DNA of 64,000 nucleotides from Xanthobacter tagetidis. Lineage in GTDB: Bacteria > Pseudomonadota > Alphaproteobacteria > Rhizobiales > Xanthobacteraceae. Within the stretch, counting starts at the first letter, position 1. Each line of letters opens with the position of its first letter. Below are positions 27,080-39,510 of this stretch, piece after piece. Where the stretch lies: positions 124,001 through 188,000 of the forward strand of contig NZ_RCTF01000003.1 of the NCBI RefSeq assembly GCF_003667445.1. The letters are read 5' to 3'. The notes below the pieces were generated by a model. That model made no database searches, had not been told where the DNA came from, and was given only the letters and a program-made list of their open reading frames with translations. The position numbers and the translations under genes were made by a program.

Positions 27080-27193
27080 CAAAACGGGTTCAATCATCAG
27101 TGGCGCGAATGATGCAAGGTTTTGTGAGCGGCGATAGCCCCCGATTAGCACCCGCACTGCAATGCACCATAAGAATTGGCAGGTGGAAACGTC

Positions 27194-27559
27194 ATGAATG
27201 AGTACAGCGCAGGGAAGGTTGACGATTATCAGGATGGCGACCGAAAGGTCGTCCTCTGCGGCGAGGCTGAAGTCGGTGTCTTCCGAATTGCGGGCGAATT
27301 CTACGCCTGGCACAACCGATGCGCCCATCGCGCCGGTCCCGTCTGTCAGGGGCGCCTCATGAAGCGTGTACTGGAGCCGGTCGACGCGGACGGGCAGGTG
27401 CGCGCCCAGGCCTATGACGAGTGCGAAGACCACATCATCTGCCCCTGGCACGGCTACGAATTCAGCATCCGCACCGGACGCCATCCGGGCAACGAGCGCG
27501 TGCGGCTGCGCAAGGCCGAGCTCATCGTGCGAGACGGAGAGATCTATGTCCGCGCCTGA
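27194..27559 (+). CDS. Rieske [2Fe-2S] ferredoxin-like protein
   Basis: A 121-residue single-domain Rieske protein. Cluster ligands are in NRCAHRAG and IICPWHGYEFSI (Cys-X-His and Cys-X-X-His). The spacing between the two pairs is about 37 residues, longer than the usual 15-17, so an extra loop (with two more cysteines) is inserted near the cluster. ATG 27194 is chosen as the start; an in-frame ATG at 27176 is possible. It overlaps the following 113-residue gene by 14 bases. It may pass electrons or act as an accessory domain for the amidohydrolase; no oxygenase alpha subunit is nearby. Confidence 0.87.
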   Translation: MNEYSAGKVDDYQDGDRKVVLCGEAEVGVFRIAGEFYAWHNRCAHRAGPVCQGRLMKRVLEPVDADGQVRAQAYDECEDHIICPWHGYEFSIRTGRHPGNERVRLRKAELIVRDGEIYVRA

Positions 27560-27887
27560 AGACGACCGTCGCAACGACGCCTATGCCTGGATCGACGCCA
27601 CGGCGCCCAAGCTTCTCGCCGCCTCCCGCGAACTGGTCGAGACCGGTGCCGCCGCCCGCATCTCGGACGAGGCGGTGGCGCAGATCCTGACCGCCGCGGT
27701 GCGGCTCTACGTGGCGAAGTCCGACGGCGAGGAACGCACCTTCTCGCCCATCTTCGGCGAGCGCGACAGCGAGCTGACCCCGACCGAGCTGCTCTCGGCC
27801 GTGTCCGAGATGCTGCGCGCGCTTCATCTCGGACCGGTGGAACTGGCGCTCTGGTATCGCCGCCGCCCCGACGAACACATCTCCTGA
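27546..27887 (+). CDS. Unknown 113-residue protein between Rieske and amidohydrolase genes
   Basis: A small acidic, helix-rich soluble protein (MSAPEDDRRNDAYAWI at the start). The segment ISDEAVAQILTAAVRLYVAK and ELTPTELLSAVSEMLRA look amphipathic; no cysteine or membrane segment is present. The reading frame has good codon bias, the start overlaps the Rieske gene by 14 bases and the stop is 13 bases before the amidohydrolase ATG, so it is almost surely translated as part of the operon. I do not recognise the family. It may be a partner subunit of the Rieske protein or amidohydrolase. Confidence 0.75.
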   Translation: MSAPEDDRRNDAYAWIDATAPKLLAASRELVETGAAARISDEAVAQILTAAVRLYVAKSDGEERTFSPIFGERDSELTPTELLSAVSEMLRALHLGPVELALWYRRRPDEHIS

Positions 27888-27900
27888 GGTGGCCCCGCCC

Positions 27901-29139
27901 ATGAACGTCCAAGGCAAGTTCGGCCCCAACTATGCGGCCACCCAACAGATCGACGTCTACACCGACACCCGCGAGGTGCTGGCCCACGCCAAGCGCAATG
28001 CGCGCCTGAGGGGCCTGCAGGACTGGTTCGTGGTGGACATCGACGCCCACCATGTGGAAACCGTCTCCTGGAAGGAAGTGGTCCAGTACATCGAGGACCC
28101 GGTGATCCGCGACAACGCCATGCGCTACCAGTCGGAGCGCATCGGCGGGCCGCCCTACGGCCTCAACGGCGACCTCGGCCTGCGCTATCAGTCGGTGGGC
28201 GGGCGCATTCCGCACCAGGACGACCAGCGCGAGAAGGTCGCGGAGACCGACGTGCACCGCGACGTGGTGCTCACGCGCCGCGCCATGGATTCGCTCGGCG
28301 TCGACAACATGGTGGTGTTCCCGACCCCGATGCTGTTTCTCGGCATGCACCCGCAGCCGGAGATGGAGGTGTGGCTGGGCCGTGCCTACAACCGCTGGAT
28401 GGCCGACCGCATCCTTTCCGGCGACGACCGCATCAAGACCCTCGTCTACCTGCCCTTCAACACGCCGCAGGAGGCCGAGCGGGCGGTCGAGGAGTTCGGC
28501 GACCATAAGAGCGTGATCGGCTTCTGCGTCACCAGCACCCGCACCAAGCCTGTGCACCACAACGATTATATGCGCCTCTACCGGATGATCGAGGAGCGCG
28601 GCAAGCCGCTCGCCTTCCATGCCGGCTACCACTGGCAGGACCCCTCGCTCGCCACCGTGAACCGGTTCCTGGGCATGCACTGCCTCGGCTTCGTGTGGTG
28701 CAACATGATCCACATGACCAACTGGATCCTCAACGGCATTCCCGAGCGCTTCCCCAAGCTGAACACGCTGTGGGTGGAGAGCGGCCTCGCCTGGGTGCCG
28801 TTCCTGATGCAGCGGCTGGATGACCAGTTTCTCATGCGCCAGTCCGAGGCGCCGCAGCTGAAGCGCATGCCGTCCGAATACATGCGCGATACCTGCTTCT
28901 ACACGACCCAGCCGATGGAAACGACGCATCCGAAGGCGCTGGAGAACACCTTCGACATGATCAATGCGAAGACGCAGTTGCTGTTTTCGTCCGACTGGCC
29001 CCATTTCGACTTTGACCTGCCGCAGATGATCTGCGATCTGCCCTTCATCGACGAGCAGGCGAAGAGAAACATCCTGGGCCTCAACGCCGCGCGGCTGTTC
29101 AACCTCGATCCCACCCCGCGCAAGAACCTGTTCGTCTAG
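27901..29139 (+). CDS. Amidohydrolase family 2 protein, long form
   Basis: A 412-residue TIM-barrel enzyme of the amidohydrolase-2 superfamily. Metal-site motifs are VVDIDAHHVET near residue 45, AFHAGYHWQD in the middle, and LLFSSDWPHFDFDLP near the C-terminus with the conserved Asp. ATG 27901 follows GAGGTGG; an upstream GTG at 27889 is in frame. It is larger than the ACMSD-like protein at 21150 and of another subgroup. The group includes hydrolases and decarboxylases of aromatic acids. Association with the Rieske and unknown small protein suggests a multi-component enzyme, which is inference. Confidence 0.87.
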   Translation: MNVQGKFGPNYAATQQIDVYTDTREVLAHAKRNARLRGLQDWFVVDIDAHHVETVSWKEVVQYIEDPVIRDNAMRYQSERIGGPPYGLNGDLGLRYQSVGGRIPHQDDQREKVAETDVHRDVVLTRRAMDSLGVDNMVVFPTPMLFLGMHPQPEMEVWLGRAYNRWMADRILSGDDRIKTLVYLPFNTPQEAERAVEEFGDHKSVIGFCVTSTRTKPVHHNDYMRLYRMIEERGKPLAFHAGYHWQDPSLATVNRFLGMHCLGFVWCNMIHMTNWILNGIPERFPKLNTLWVESGLAWVPFLMQRLDDQFLMRQSEAPQLKRMPSEYMRDTCFYTTQPMETTHPKALENTFDMINAKTQLLFSSDWPHFDFDLPQMICDLPFIDEQAKRNILGLNAARLFNLDPTPRKNLFV

Positions 29140-29252
29140 GCCCGCCCGGAAAGGGCCAAGAGCGGCGCAAACCGCCAGACCCGAAGCCTGCGTCACGCCC
29201 GGCAGCCGCCGGCGGGGCGCGGGCCAACACCTGCAACAGAGGAAGGAACCCC

Positions 29253-30221
29253 ATGGAGCGCAGAACGCTGCTCGGCGCCCTCGCCATACTCGCCTGCACG
29301 CTGGCGCCGGTCGCCGCGGTGCAGGCGCAGTCATTTCCCGAACGGCCGATCCGCCTGATCGTCCCCTACGCCCCCGGCGGCGCGATGGACGGCACCGCCC
29401 GCCTGCTCGCCCAGCAGCTGCAGGAGAGCCTGAAGCAGACGGTGTTGGTGGAGAACAAGCCGGGCGCCTCGGGCATGATCGGCGTCGACTTCATGCGCCG
29501 GTCCGAGCCGGACGGCTACACGATCCTGATCGACACCATGGCCATCGGCGTCAATCCCACGCTCAACAATGCCAAGTACGATCCCATCGCCGACTTCACG
29601 CCGATCTCCCAGGTGATGGCCATGCCCTACGCGCTGGCCGTCAATCCCAACTCCGGCATCAAGACGCTCGGCGACCTCGTCGCCAAGCTGAAGGCCAATC
29701 CGGGCAAGCTCAATTCCGCCACCTCGGGCACCGGAAGCCAGCTGGCCACGGTGGCCTTCCGCAAAGAGAGCGGAACGAAGTTCGAGATCATCCCGTATCC
29801 CGGCGGCGGCCCGGGCATCCTGTCGGTGATGGCCGGCGATTGCGAGATGGTCATCATGGACATGGCCAACATCGCGCCCTTCATAACGTCGGGGAAGCTC
29901 ACCGGCCTCGTTGTCTCCACCCCGGGCCGGTCGGAGGTGACGCCCGACGTTCCCTCCGCGCCGGAGGTGGGCTTGCCCGGCTTCGAGGTCAGCGCCTGGT
30001 TCGGCATTTTCGGGCCCAAGGGCATCCCCGCGGACCGCGTCACCTTCCTCAATGCCGAGATCCGCAAGGCGCTGAGGACCGACGCCATGGTGAAGTTCTT
30101 CCGGTCGACGGGCTCGATCCCCTCGACCATGGATGCGCCGCAGTTCGCCGCCTTCTACCGCAAGGAGGTGGACCGCTGGCGGGCGGTGATCCTAGAGAAC
30201 GGGCTCCAGGCCAAGCAGTAG
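29253..30221 (+). CDS. Tripartite tricarboxylate transporter-type binding protein (Bug family), orphan
   Basis: A 322-residue periplasmic binding protein of the Bug/TctC family. A signal peptide is evident (MERRTLLGALAILACTL then AAVQAQSFP), and the mature start FPERPIRLIVPYAPGGAMDG is diagnostic, as is VENKPGASGMIG. AAGGAA precedes the ATG. No TctA or TctB membrane gene is nearby, so like most Bug proteins it is an orphan that may use a shared transporter or sense a ligand. It lies between the amidohydrolase and aldehyde dehydrogenase genes. Confidence 0.92.
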   Translation: MERRTLLGALAILACTLAPVAAVQAQSFPERPIRLIVPYAPGGAMDGTARLLAQQLQESLKQTVLVENKPGASGMIGVDFMRRSEPDGYTILIDTMAIGVNPTLNNAKYDPIADFTPISQVMAMPYALAVNPNSGIKTLGDLVAKLKANPGKLNSATSGTGSQLATVAFRKESGTKFEIIPYPGGGPGILSVMAGDCEMVIMDMANIAPFITSGKLTGLVVSTPGRSEVTPDVPSAPEVGLPGFEVSAWFGIFGPKGIPADRVTFLNAEIRKALRTDAMVKFFRSTGSIPSTMDAPQFAAFYRKEVDRWRAVILENGLQAKQ

Positions 30222-30307
30222 CCGGTCCGGCGTGGGGCAGGAGGGGCGGGAGCCTTTCCGCCCTTTGCCGGGGCCGCGCCGGGGCGCGGCTCATCAAGGA
30301 ATGCATC

Positions 30308-31741
30308 ATGTATCGGGATGTCCTGCTCCACATCGGCGGCGAATGGCGGGGCGCGCGTGACGGGCGCACGTTCGACATCGTCAACCCGGCGACCGAGGAC
30401 GCGATAGGCACCTGCGCGTTCGCCGGCACCGCGGACCTCGACGACGCCCTCGCCGCTGCCGCGCAGGGCTTCGCCGCGTGGCGGCGGCAGAGCGCACACG
30501 CCCGCGCGGGCGTGCTGATGAAGGCTGCCGAACTGCTGCGGGCGCGCGCCGAGGACGTGGCGCAGCTGATGGTGCTGGAGCAGGGCAAGCCGCTGGCCGA
30601 GGCCCGCATCGAGGTCCAGCTCTCGGCCGACGTGATCCAGTGGTTCGCCGGCGAGGCGGCCCGCATCTATGGCCGGGTCGTTCCGGCGCGCGCCGACCAC
30701 GTGCGCCAGCTCTCCCTGCGGGAGCCGGTGGGCGTGGTCGCCGCCTTCACGCCCTGGAACTTCCCGGTGAGCCAGGCGACGCGCAAGAGCGCGGCGGCGC
30801 TGGCGGCGGGGTGCGCGGTCATCCTGAAGGGGCCGGAAGAGGCGCCGGCCTGCTGCGCCGAGCTGGTGCGCGCCTTCGCCGATGCGGGCCTGCCAGCGGG
30901 CGCGCTCAACCTGGTCTACGGACACCCGCCCGACATTTCCGGCTACCTCGTTCCGCATCCGCAGGTGCGCAAGATCTCCTTCACGGGCTCGACCGTGGTG
31001 GGCAAGCAGCTGGCCGCGCTCGCCGGCGCCCACATGAAGCGCGCCACCATGGAGCTCGGCGGCCACGCCCCCGCGATCGTGTGTGCCGACGCCGACCTCG
31101 ATACCGCGGTGCGGGTGCTCGCCGCCGGCAAGTTCCGCAATGCCGGCCAGGTGTGCATCGCGCCGACCCGGTTCCTGGTGGAGCAGTCGGTCTATCAGCC
31201 GTTCCTGGAGCGCTTCGTCGCCGCCGCGGAGGCGCAGCGGCTCGGCAGCGGGCTCGACCCGGACACCACCATGGGGCCGCTCGCCAATCCGCGCCGGCTC
31301 CAGGCCATGGAAGCATTCATGGAGGATGCGCGCGACAAAGGCGGCCGCGTCGTCACTGGCGGCGAACGCCGGGGCAATCGCGGCTGGTTCTATGCGCCGA
31401 CCGTGGTGAGCGACCTGCCGCCTGACGCGCGCCTGCTCAACGAGGAGCCGTTCGGCCCGGTGGCGCTGATCGCGCCTTTCGAGACTCTCGACGCGGTGAT
31501 CGCCGAGGCGAACCGCCTGCCGTTCGGCCTGGCGGCCTATGCCTACACCCGCTCGCAACGTTCGGCCTCACGCCTTGGCGGTGAGATCGAGAGCGGCATG
31601 GTCTCGATCAACCACCACGGCCTCGGCTTGCCGGAGACGCCGTTCGGCGGCGTGAAGGACAGCGGCTATGGCAGCGAGGGCGGCGCCGAGGGCATCGAGC
31701 CCTATCTCAATGTGAAGTTCGTCAGCCAGCTCGACGCCTGA
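30308..31741 (+). CDS. NAD(P)-dependent aldehyde dehydrogenase (succinate-semialdehyde dehydrogenase-like)
   Basis: A 477-residue aldehyde dehydrogenase of usual length. [14 protein letters not shown] is the cofactor-binding segment, [11 protein letters not shown] the Rossmann glycine region, MELGGHAP carries the general-base Glu and [11 protein letters not shown] the nucleophilic Cys. The sequence is of the GabD/semialdehyde type. AAGGAA lies before ATG 30308. It ends the operon that began with the Rieske gene and would oxidise a semialdehyde formed by ring cleavage or hydrolysis. Substrate not determinable from sequence. Confidence 0.92.
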   Translation: MYRDVLLHIGGEWRGARDGRTFDIVNPATEDAIGTCAFAGTADLDDALAAAAQGFAAWRRQSAHARAGVLMKAAELLRARAEDVAQLMVLEQGKPLAEARIEVQLSADVIQWFAGEAARIYGRVVPARADHVRQLSLREPVGVVAAFTPWNFPVSQATRKSAAALAAGCAVILKGPEEAPACCAELVRAFADAGLPAGALNLVYGHPPDISGYLVPHPQVRKISFTGSTVVGKQLAALAGAHMKRATMELGGHAPAIVCADADLDTAVRVLAAGKFRNAGQVCIAPTRFLVEQSVYQPFLERFVAAAEAQRLGSGLDPDTTMGPLANPRRLQAMEAFMEDARDKGGRVVTGGERRGNRGWFYAPTVVSDLPPDARLLNEEPFGPVALIAPFETLDAVIAEANRLPFGLAAYAYTRSQRSASRLGGEIESGMVSINHHGLGLPETPFGGVKDSGYGSEGGAEGIEPYLNVKFVSQLDA

Positions 31742-31943
31742 CGCGGCGGCCGGGCGACCGGCGCGAAACCGCGAAAGGCGGGCGTCCGCTGGACTGGACA
31801 GCCGCCGGAAGATCGCGCTTGGGCGGCGACCGGCAGCCCCATCGCGTGGCGAGCGCGCGCAGAAATGCCGCCGATCACGGCCCTGCAGGGGCTGCATCCA
31901 CCGTCGCTGGAGCGCCCGGCGGAAACTTTTCGGCAGGCTACGA

Positions 31944-31958
31944 GAACATATTGCGAAC
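31944..31958 (+). promoter_or_regulatory. LexA SOS box of recA (GAAC-N7-GAAC)
   Basis: GAAC-atattgc-GAAC exactly fits the alphaproteobacterial LexA direct-repeat operator. It lies 67 bp before the recA start codon; another GAAC follows at 31962. The region is locally AT-rich, as expected of a promoter. Confidence 0.9.
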
Positions 31959-32024
31959 AGAGAACAAAAAAGGTACAAAAGCCACGTTCTCGATTTTCCC
32001 TTGCGCCAGCCCCGGAGCGCGGCA

Positions 32025-33110
<1,086 letters not shown>

Positions 33111-33536
33111 TGCGCATTCGCTGAGCGGTGCTCGTCTTGCGGCGCGCCGCGGGACGATCGGCGAGCGAACGTCCGTGCGGCAGTGGCGCGAGCGTGCCGG
33201 GACCCGCGTCTGACGGGGCGTGTCTGACTTGCCGCTTCTGACGTGTCGCGGCTGCGGGGCGGGCGAATTCGGTCGATCGGGCGGCGCTGGCGCGTTGGGC
33301 GCTTGCCGCTGGCGCCGGCACGCCCGCCGCGGGCGTGCCCGGCGGCGCCTCGCACGGCGGCATAAGGCGCGGGGTTTCTGGACAAGCGCAAGCCCCCCCG
33401 TTAAACGAACCCGGTTCCGGTCGGTATCCGCGCAGGGTCCGCCGGAGCCGCGAAGCGTCCGTTTCGGTGCGCGCTCGCGCGGAGACCACCACCGCCGGAC
33501 GCATCCGCGCCGGCCCTGAGGGATGATGGCCGGACC
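33111..33536. other. 426-bp recA-alaS intergenic region with strong hairpin
   Basis: No gene is supported here. A perfect 10-bp stem with a 3-nt loop, GGCACGCCCG-ccg-CGGGCGTGCC (33317-33339), is extended by GGCGCC on both sides with a 4-nt bulge (33311-33350). No T-run follows, so it is not a standard terminator on the plus strand; it could end recA transcription by another mechanism or belong to the alaS leader. A purely structural observation. Confidence 0.5.
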
Positions 33537-36191
<2,655 letters not shown>

Positions 36192-36504
36192 TCGCACCCG
36201 CGGGCCGGGCGGGCGCGGCGCGCCCGGCTGGCAGCGCGTCGAGGCGCCCCCGTCGAGGGGACCTGCCGTCAAGCGGTGAACAGGTGCCCCATCCCGGGCA
36301 GCTCATATAGGGCGCCTCATCTAGGGCGCCATGCATGCGGGCGCCATGTATGCGTCGGTGCCGCCACATCGCGTTCGGCGTGCACAGGGCAGGGCACGGA
36401 CGGCTCCTTCAGCGTCCAGTCGCGGGCACGGCGCGGCTTTTCGCCGGCCACCTTGGAAACGCGCGCAGAAACGCCTTCAGAAACGCACCCTTCGAATCCC
36501 CGCC
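36192..36504. other. Convergent alaS-phaC intergenic region with hairpins and GGGCGCC repeats
   Basis: No gene is supported. CGGGCGC-ggc-GCGCCCG (36210-36226) just after alaS is a GC-rich hairpin that may end transcription, though no T-run follows. Further on, AGGGCGCC occurs twice and GGGCGCC a third time within about 45 bp (36308-36353), spaced by AT-containing 7-10-mers. Confidence 0.4.
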
Positions 36505-38883
36505 TCAGGAGCGCTGCTTCACATAGCGGCCCGGGGCATCCTCGATGGGCTGGAGGCGGCCGCCGCCCACTGCGCGCGCCTGCACCTCGTCGGGATGGAG
36601 CGCCGAGAACCATTGCATCCAGTCCGGCCACCACGAGCCCTTGTGCTCGCGCGCGCCGTCGAGCCAGGCCTCGAAGCTCGGCCCCACCGGGCCATCGGCC
36701 CAATACTGGTACTTCATCTTGGCCGGCGGATTGACCACGCCGGCGATGTGGCCCGAGCCGGCGAGCACGTAGCGCACCGGCCCCGACAGCATGTTGGCGC
36801 CGATGAACACCGAGTTGGGCGGCGCGATGTGGTCTTCCCGCGTCGCCAGCGAATAGACCGGCACCTGGACCTTGGTCATGTCGATGCGCACGCCGGACAG
36901 GTCGGCGAGGCCACGGGCGATGTTGTTGGTGAGGTAGCAGTTGCGCAGGTAATAGGAATGGTTCGCCGCCGGCATGCGCGTGGAATCGGCGTTCCAGTAG
37001 AGCAGGTCGAACGGGAATGGCGCCTTGCCCTTCATGTAGTTGTTCACGACATAGGGCCAGATCAGGTCGTTCGAGCGCAGCATGTTGAAGGCGGAAGCCA
37101 TCTTCGAGCCTTCAAGATAGCCCATCTGCTTCATCTTGCGCTCGAGCACCGCGAGCTGCTCCTCGTCCACGAACACCTTCAGGTCGCCCGCATGGGTGAA
37201 GTCGATCTGGGTGGTGAGGAAGGTGGAGCTGGCGATGCGGTCGTCGCCGGTGGCGGCCATGTAGGCCAGCGTCACGGCGAGCAGCGTGCCGCCGACGCAA
37301 TAGCCCACCGTGTGCACGCGCCGCTCGCCGGAGGCGATGGCCACCTGGTCGAGCGCGGCCATGATGCCGTCGCGCATGTAGTCGTCGAAGCCCTTGGCGG
37401 CGAGGCGCGCGTCCGGGTTCACCCAGGAGATGGTGAACACGGTGACGCCCTGGTCCACCAGCCACCGGATCATCGACTTCTCGGGCGTGAGGTCGAGGAT
37501 GTAGAACTTGTTGATCCAGGGCGGCACGATCAGCACCGGCGTCTTCTTCACCTGCCCGGTGGCGGGCGCGTACTGGATGAGCTGCATCAGCTCGTTCTCG
37601 TACACCACCTTGCCCGGCGTCGTGGCGAGGTTGCGGCCCACCTCGAACGCGCTCATGTCGGTCTGGCGGATCTTGAGCGTGCCCTTGCCCGCGATCAGGT
37701 CCTCGGTGAGGTGCTGCATGCCCTTCACGAGGTTCTCGCCGGACGAGGACAGCGTCTCGCGGATCACCTCGGGGTTGGTGACGACGAAGTTCGAGGGCGA
37801 GATGGCGTTGGCGAGCTGGCGCACCAGGAACTCGGCCTTGTGCTTGGTGTGGGGCTGAAGGCCCTCGGCCTCCTCCACCATATCCTCGGCCCATTTGGAG
37901 GTGACGAGATAGGCCTGCTTCAGGGCGTCGAAGATCGGGCTCTCGCTCCAGCCGGCATCCTTGAAACGCGCGTCCCTGGGATCGGGCGCGACCACCGGGG
38001 CCACCTCCTCGCCGGCGAGCCGCTTCATGGTGTTGGCCCACACCGAGAGATAGCCGCCCATGAGGCGGGTCTGTGCCTCCACGGTGCGCTGGGGATCGGC
38101 CATCCAGTATTCGGCCACATGGCCCATGGTCTTGATGGCGTCGGCAATGTCGTCGGCCATGTCGTCCTTCCGGCCGGCCTCGCGCGGCGCGAGATAGGCG
38201 GCCATGGCCTTGCCACCTTCCTCCACCAGCCGGGCAAGGTTGCGCGAGAAGGCCTCGACGTCGAGGCCCGCGGGGCCCTGTCCGGCCGCGTCCTTCGGCT
38301 TGTCCTTCTTGTCCGGACCGCTCTTTCCCTGGCCATCGCCCTGGCGATCCCTGGCGGAGGCCGGCGCCTGCGGCGCGGGCGCTGCGGGCGCGGGCCTGGC
38401 AGGGGCAGCCTCGGGCGTCGCGAGGGCGGCGAGCGCCGCCTGGACCTCGGCGAGCGGCTGGGTGGCCTGGGGCCGCGGCGCCTCGGGCTGCGCCGCCTCG
38501 CGCAGCGGCTCTTCATTGGGAGCGAGCGGCAGCGGCGGCAGGTCCATGGCCGGGCCGGAGAAGGGGGCGAGCACGGCGGCGGCCACCTCCTTCATCATGT
38601 CGGCGGGGCTCGCCTGCGGCATCGCCTCAAAGGGTGCCGTCTCGGGCGGCGCCATCTGCGGCGGCGCCATCTGCGGCGGTGCCATGAAGGGATCGCCGGC
38701 GAACGGCGGATCGGCGAGCGCCGTGCCGTCCTCGGGCGCGACGCGGGATGAGGGGTCGGCAGCCGGTTGCTGCGGCGCGGCATGATCGGCGGGCGGCGCG
38801 GCGGCAGGCCCGGCATCGGCGGGCACGCTGTCCTGCCCGATCCGCATCTCGGCGTGCCCGGAGGTCTCGTCGGCAGCGGACAT
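36505..38883 (-). CDS. phaC: Class I polyhydroxyalkanoate synthase with long N-terminal extension
   Basis: A 792-residue PHA synthase that polymerises 3-hydroxyacyl-CoA on granule surfaces. The C-terminal 580 or so residues match class I PhaC: the lipase-like box is GYCVGG with nucleophile Cys529, the Asp is in TREDHIAPP (Asp684) and the His in GSGHIAGV (His712). Distance from the Cys to the end is as in Ralstonia PhaC, so the extra ~210 residues are all N-terminal. They are Pro/Ala/Gln-rich, contain a triple [10 protein letters not shown] repeat (15-bp DNA repeat at 38646-38690) and a charged linker [12 protein letters not shown]. Start ATG 38883; a later start would remove the extension, but the frame has coding bias throughout. 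Gene stands alone, convergent with alaS. Confidence 0.95.
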   Translation of the reverse strand: MSAADETSGHAEMRIGQDSVPADAGPAAAPPADHAAPQQPAADPSSRVAPEDGTALADPPFAGDPFMAPPQMAPPQMAPPETAPFEAMPQASPADMMKEVAAAVLAPFSGPAMDLPPLPLAPNEEPLREAAQPEAPRPQATQPLAEVQAALAALATPEAAPARPAPAAPAPQAPASARDRQGDGQGKSGPDKKDKPKDAAGQGPAGLDVEAFSRNLARLVEEGGKAMAAYLAPREAGRKDDMADDIADAIKTMGHVAEYWMADPQRTVEAQTRLMGGYLSVWANTMKRLAGEEVAPVVAPDPRDARFKDAGWSESPIFDALKQAYLVTSKWAEDMVEEAEGLQPHTKHKAEFLVRQLANAISPSNFVVTNPEVIRETLSSSGENLVKGMQHLTEDLIAGKGTLKIRQTDMSAFEVGRNLATTPGKVVYENELMQLIQYAPATGQVKKTPVLIVPPWINKFYILDLTPEKSMIRWLVDQGVTVFTISWVNPDARLAAKGFDDYMRDGIMAALDQVAIASGERRVHTVGYCVGGTLLAVTLAYMAATGDDRIASSTFLTTQIDFTHAGDLKVFVDEEQLAVLERKMKQMGYLEGSKMASAFNMLRSNDLIWPYVVNNYMKGKAPFPFDLLYWNADSTRMPAANHSYYLRNCYLTNNIARGLADLSGVRIDMTKVQVPVYSLATREDHIAPPNSVFIGANMLSGPVRYVLAGSGHIAGVVNPPAKMKYQYWADGPVGPSFEAWLDGAREHKGSWWPDWMQWFSALHPDEVQARAVGGGRLQPIEDAPGRYVKQRS

Positions 38884-39042
38884 CCGCTCTCCCCTTGGTG
38901 CGGGCGATGCCGGATGGCGCCCGCTTGGTGCGCGATTAAGCGTTATGAATCTTGCTTCCAGCTTCCGCCATATTAGCGGGTGAATGTGCCGTTATCGAGC
39001 CTGACGATCAGCGCAATTGACCCTGGGGATGAAGCCGCAGCC

Positions 39043-39354
39043 GTGACTTTCCTTTGCCGACGCGAGAATTCCCCGCCTTACCCCTTCCCGGGAGCCGGAC
39101 GGGCCTGCGCCGCCGTTCTGGTGCTTGCCGCTCTCGCCGGCTGCACCTCCGACGGGCCGCTCGCCTCCATCACGCCGCCCAATCCCGACGTGCCGAAGGT
39201 GGAGGCCGACAATTTCCCCTCGATCGGCGCCCAGCCCACGGGCCGGCCCCCGCCGCTCTCCGCCGAGGACCGCGCCAAGCTCCAGGCGGACCTGGAGGCG
39301 CTCGCCAAGGATCGCGAGGCCAAGCTCAAGCGCTCGATCGGCGCCGACAACTGA
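39043..39354 (+). CDS. Small predicted lipoprotein
   Basis: A protein of about 103 residues with a lipoprotein signal: a short basic region (GRACAAVLVLAALAGC) ending in the lipobox LAGC, so the Cys should be lipidated after cleavage by Lsp. The mature part is Pro-rich, then helical and charged (AEDRAKLQADLEALAKDREA). GTG 39043 gives a signal peptide of reasonable length; an ATG at 38980 in frame would make it unusually long. It is divergent from phaC and upstream of the aminotransferase. Function unknown; similar short lipoproteins occur in many relatives. Confidence 0.75.
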   Translation: MTFLCRRENSPPYPFPGAGRACAAVLVLAALAGCTSDGPLASITPPNPDVPKVEADNFPSIGAQPTGRPPPLSAEDRAKLQADLEALAKDREAKLKRSIGADN

Positions 39355-39510
39355 GAGGCGGCCGGGGCGCCGGGGGAGCATCTTTCCCTGCGGAAGCCGC
39401 AATCATTGCTTTTTCATTCACCGAACAGTGCTAAAAAGCCCGACTGCCGCGCCGGGAGAAGAGGTTGCGCGGCGACGAACGGCCGCGTGGCGGCCTCTGG
39501 AGCTCAGAAG

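Noticed and set aside
36331..38751. Plus-strand open frame of about 800 codons opposite phaC
   Set aside because: Antisense shadow of a gene with a clear catalytic triad; no plausible start or domain.
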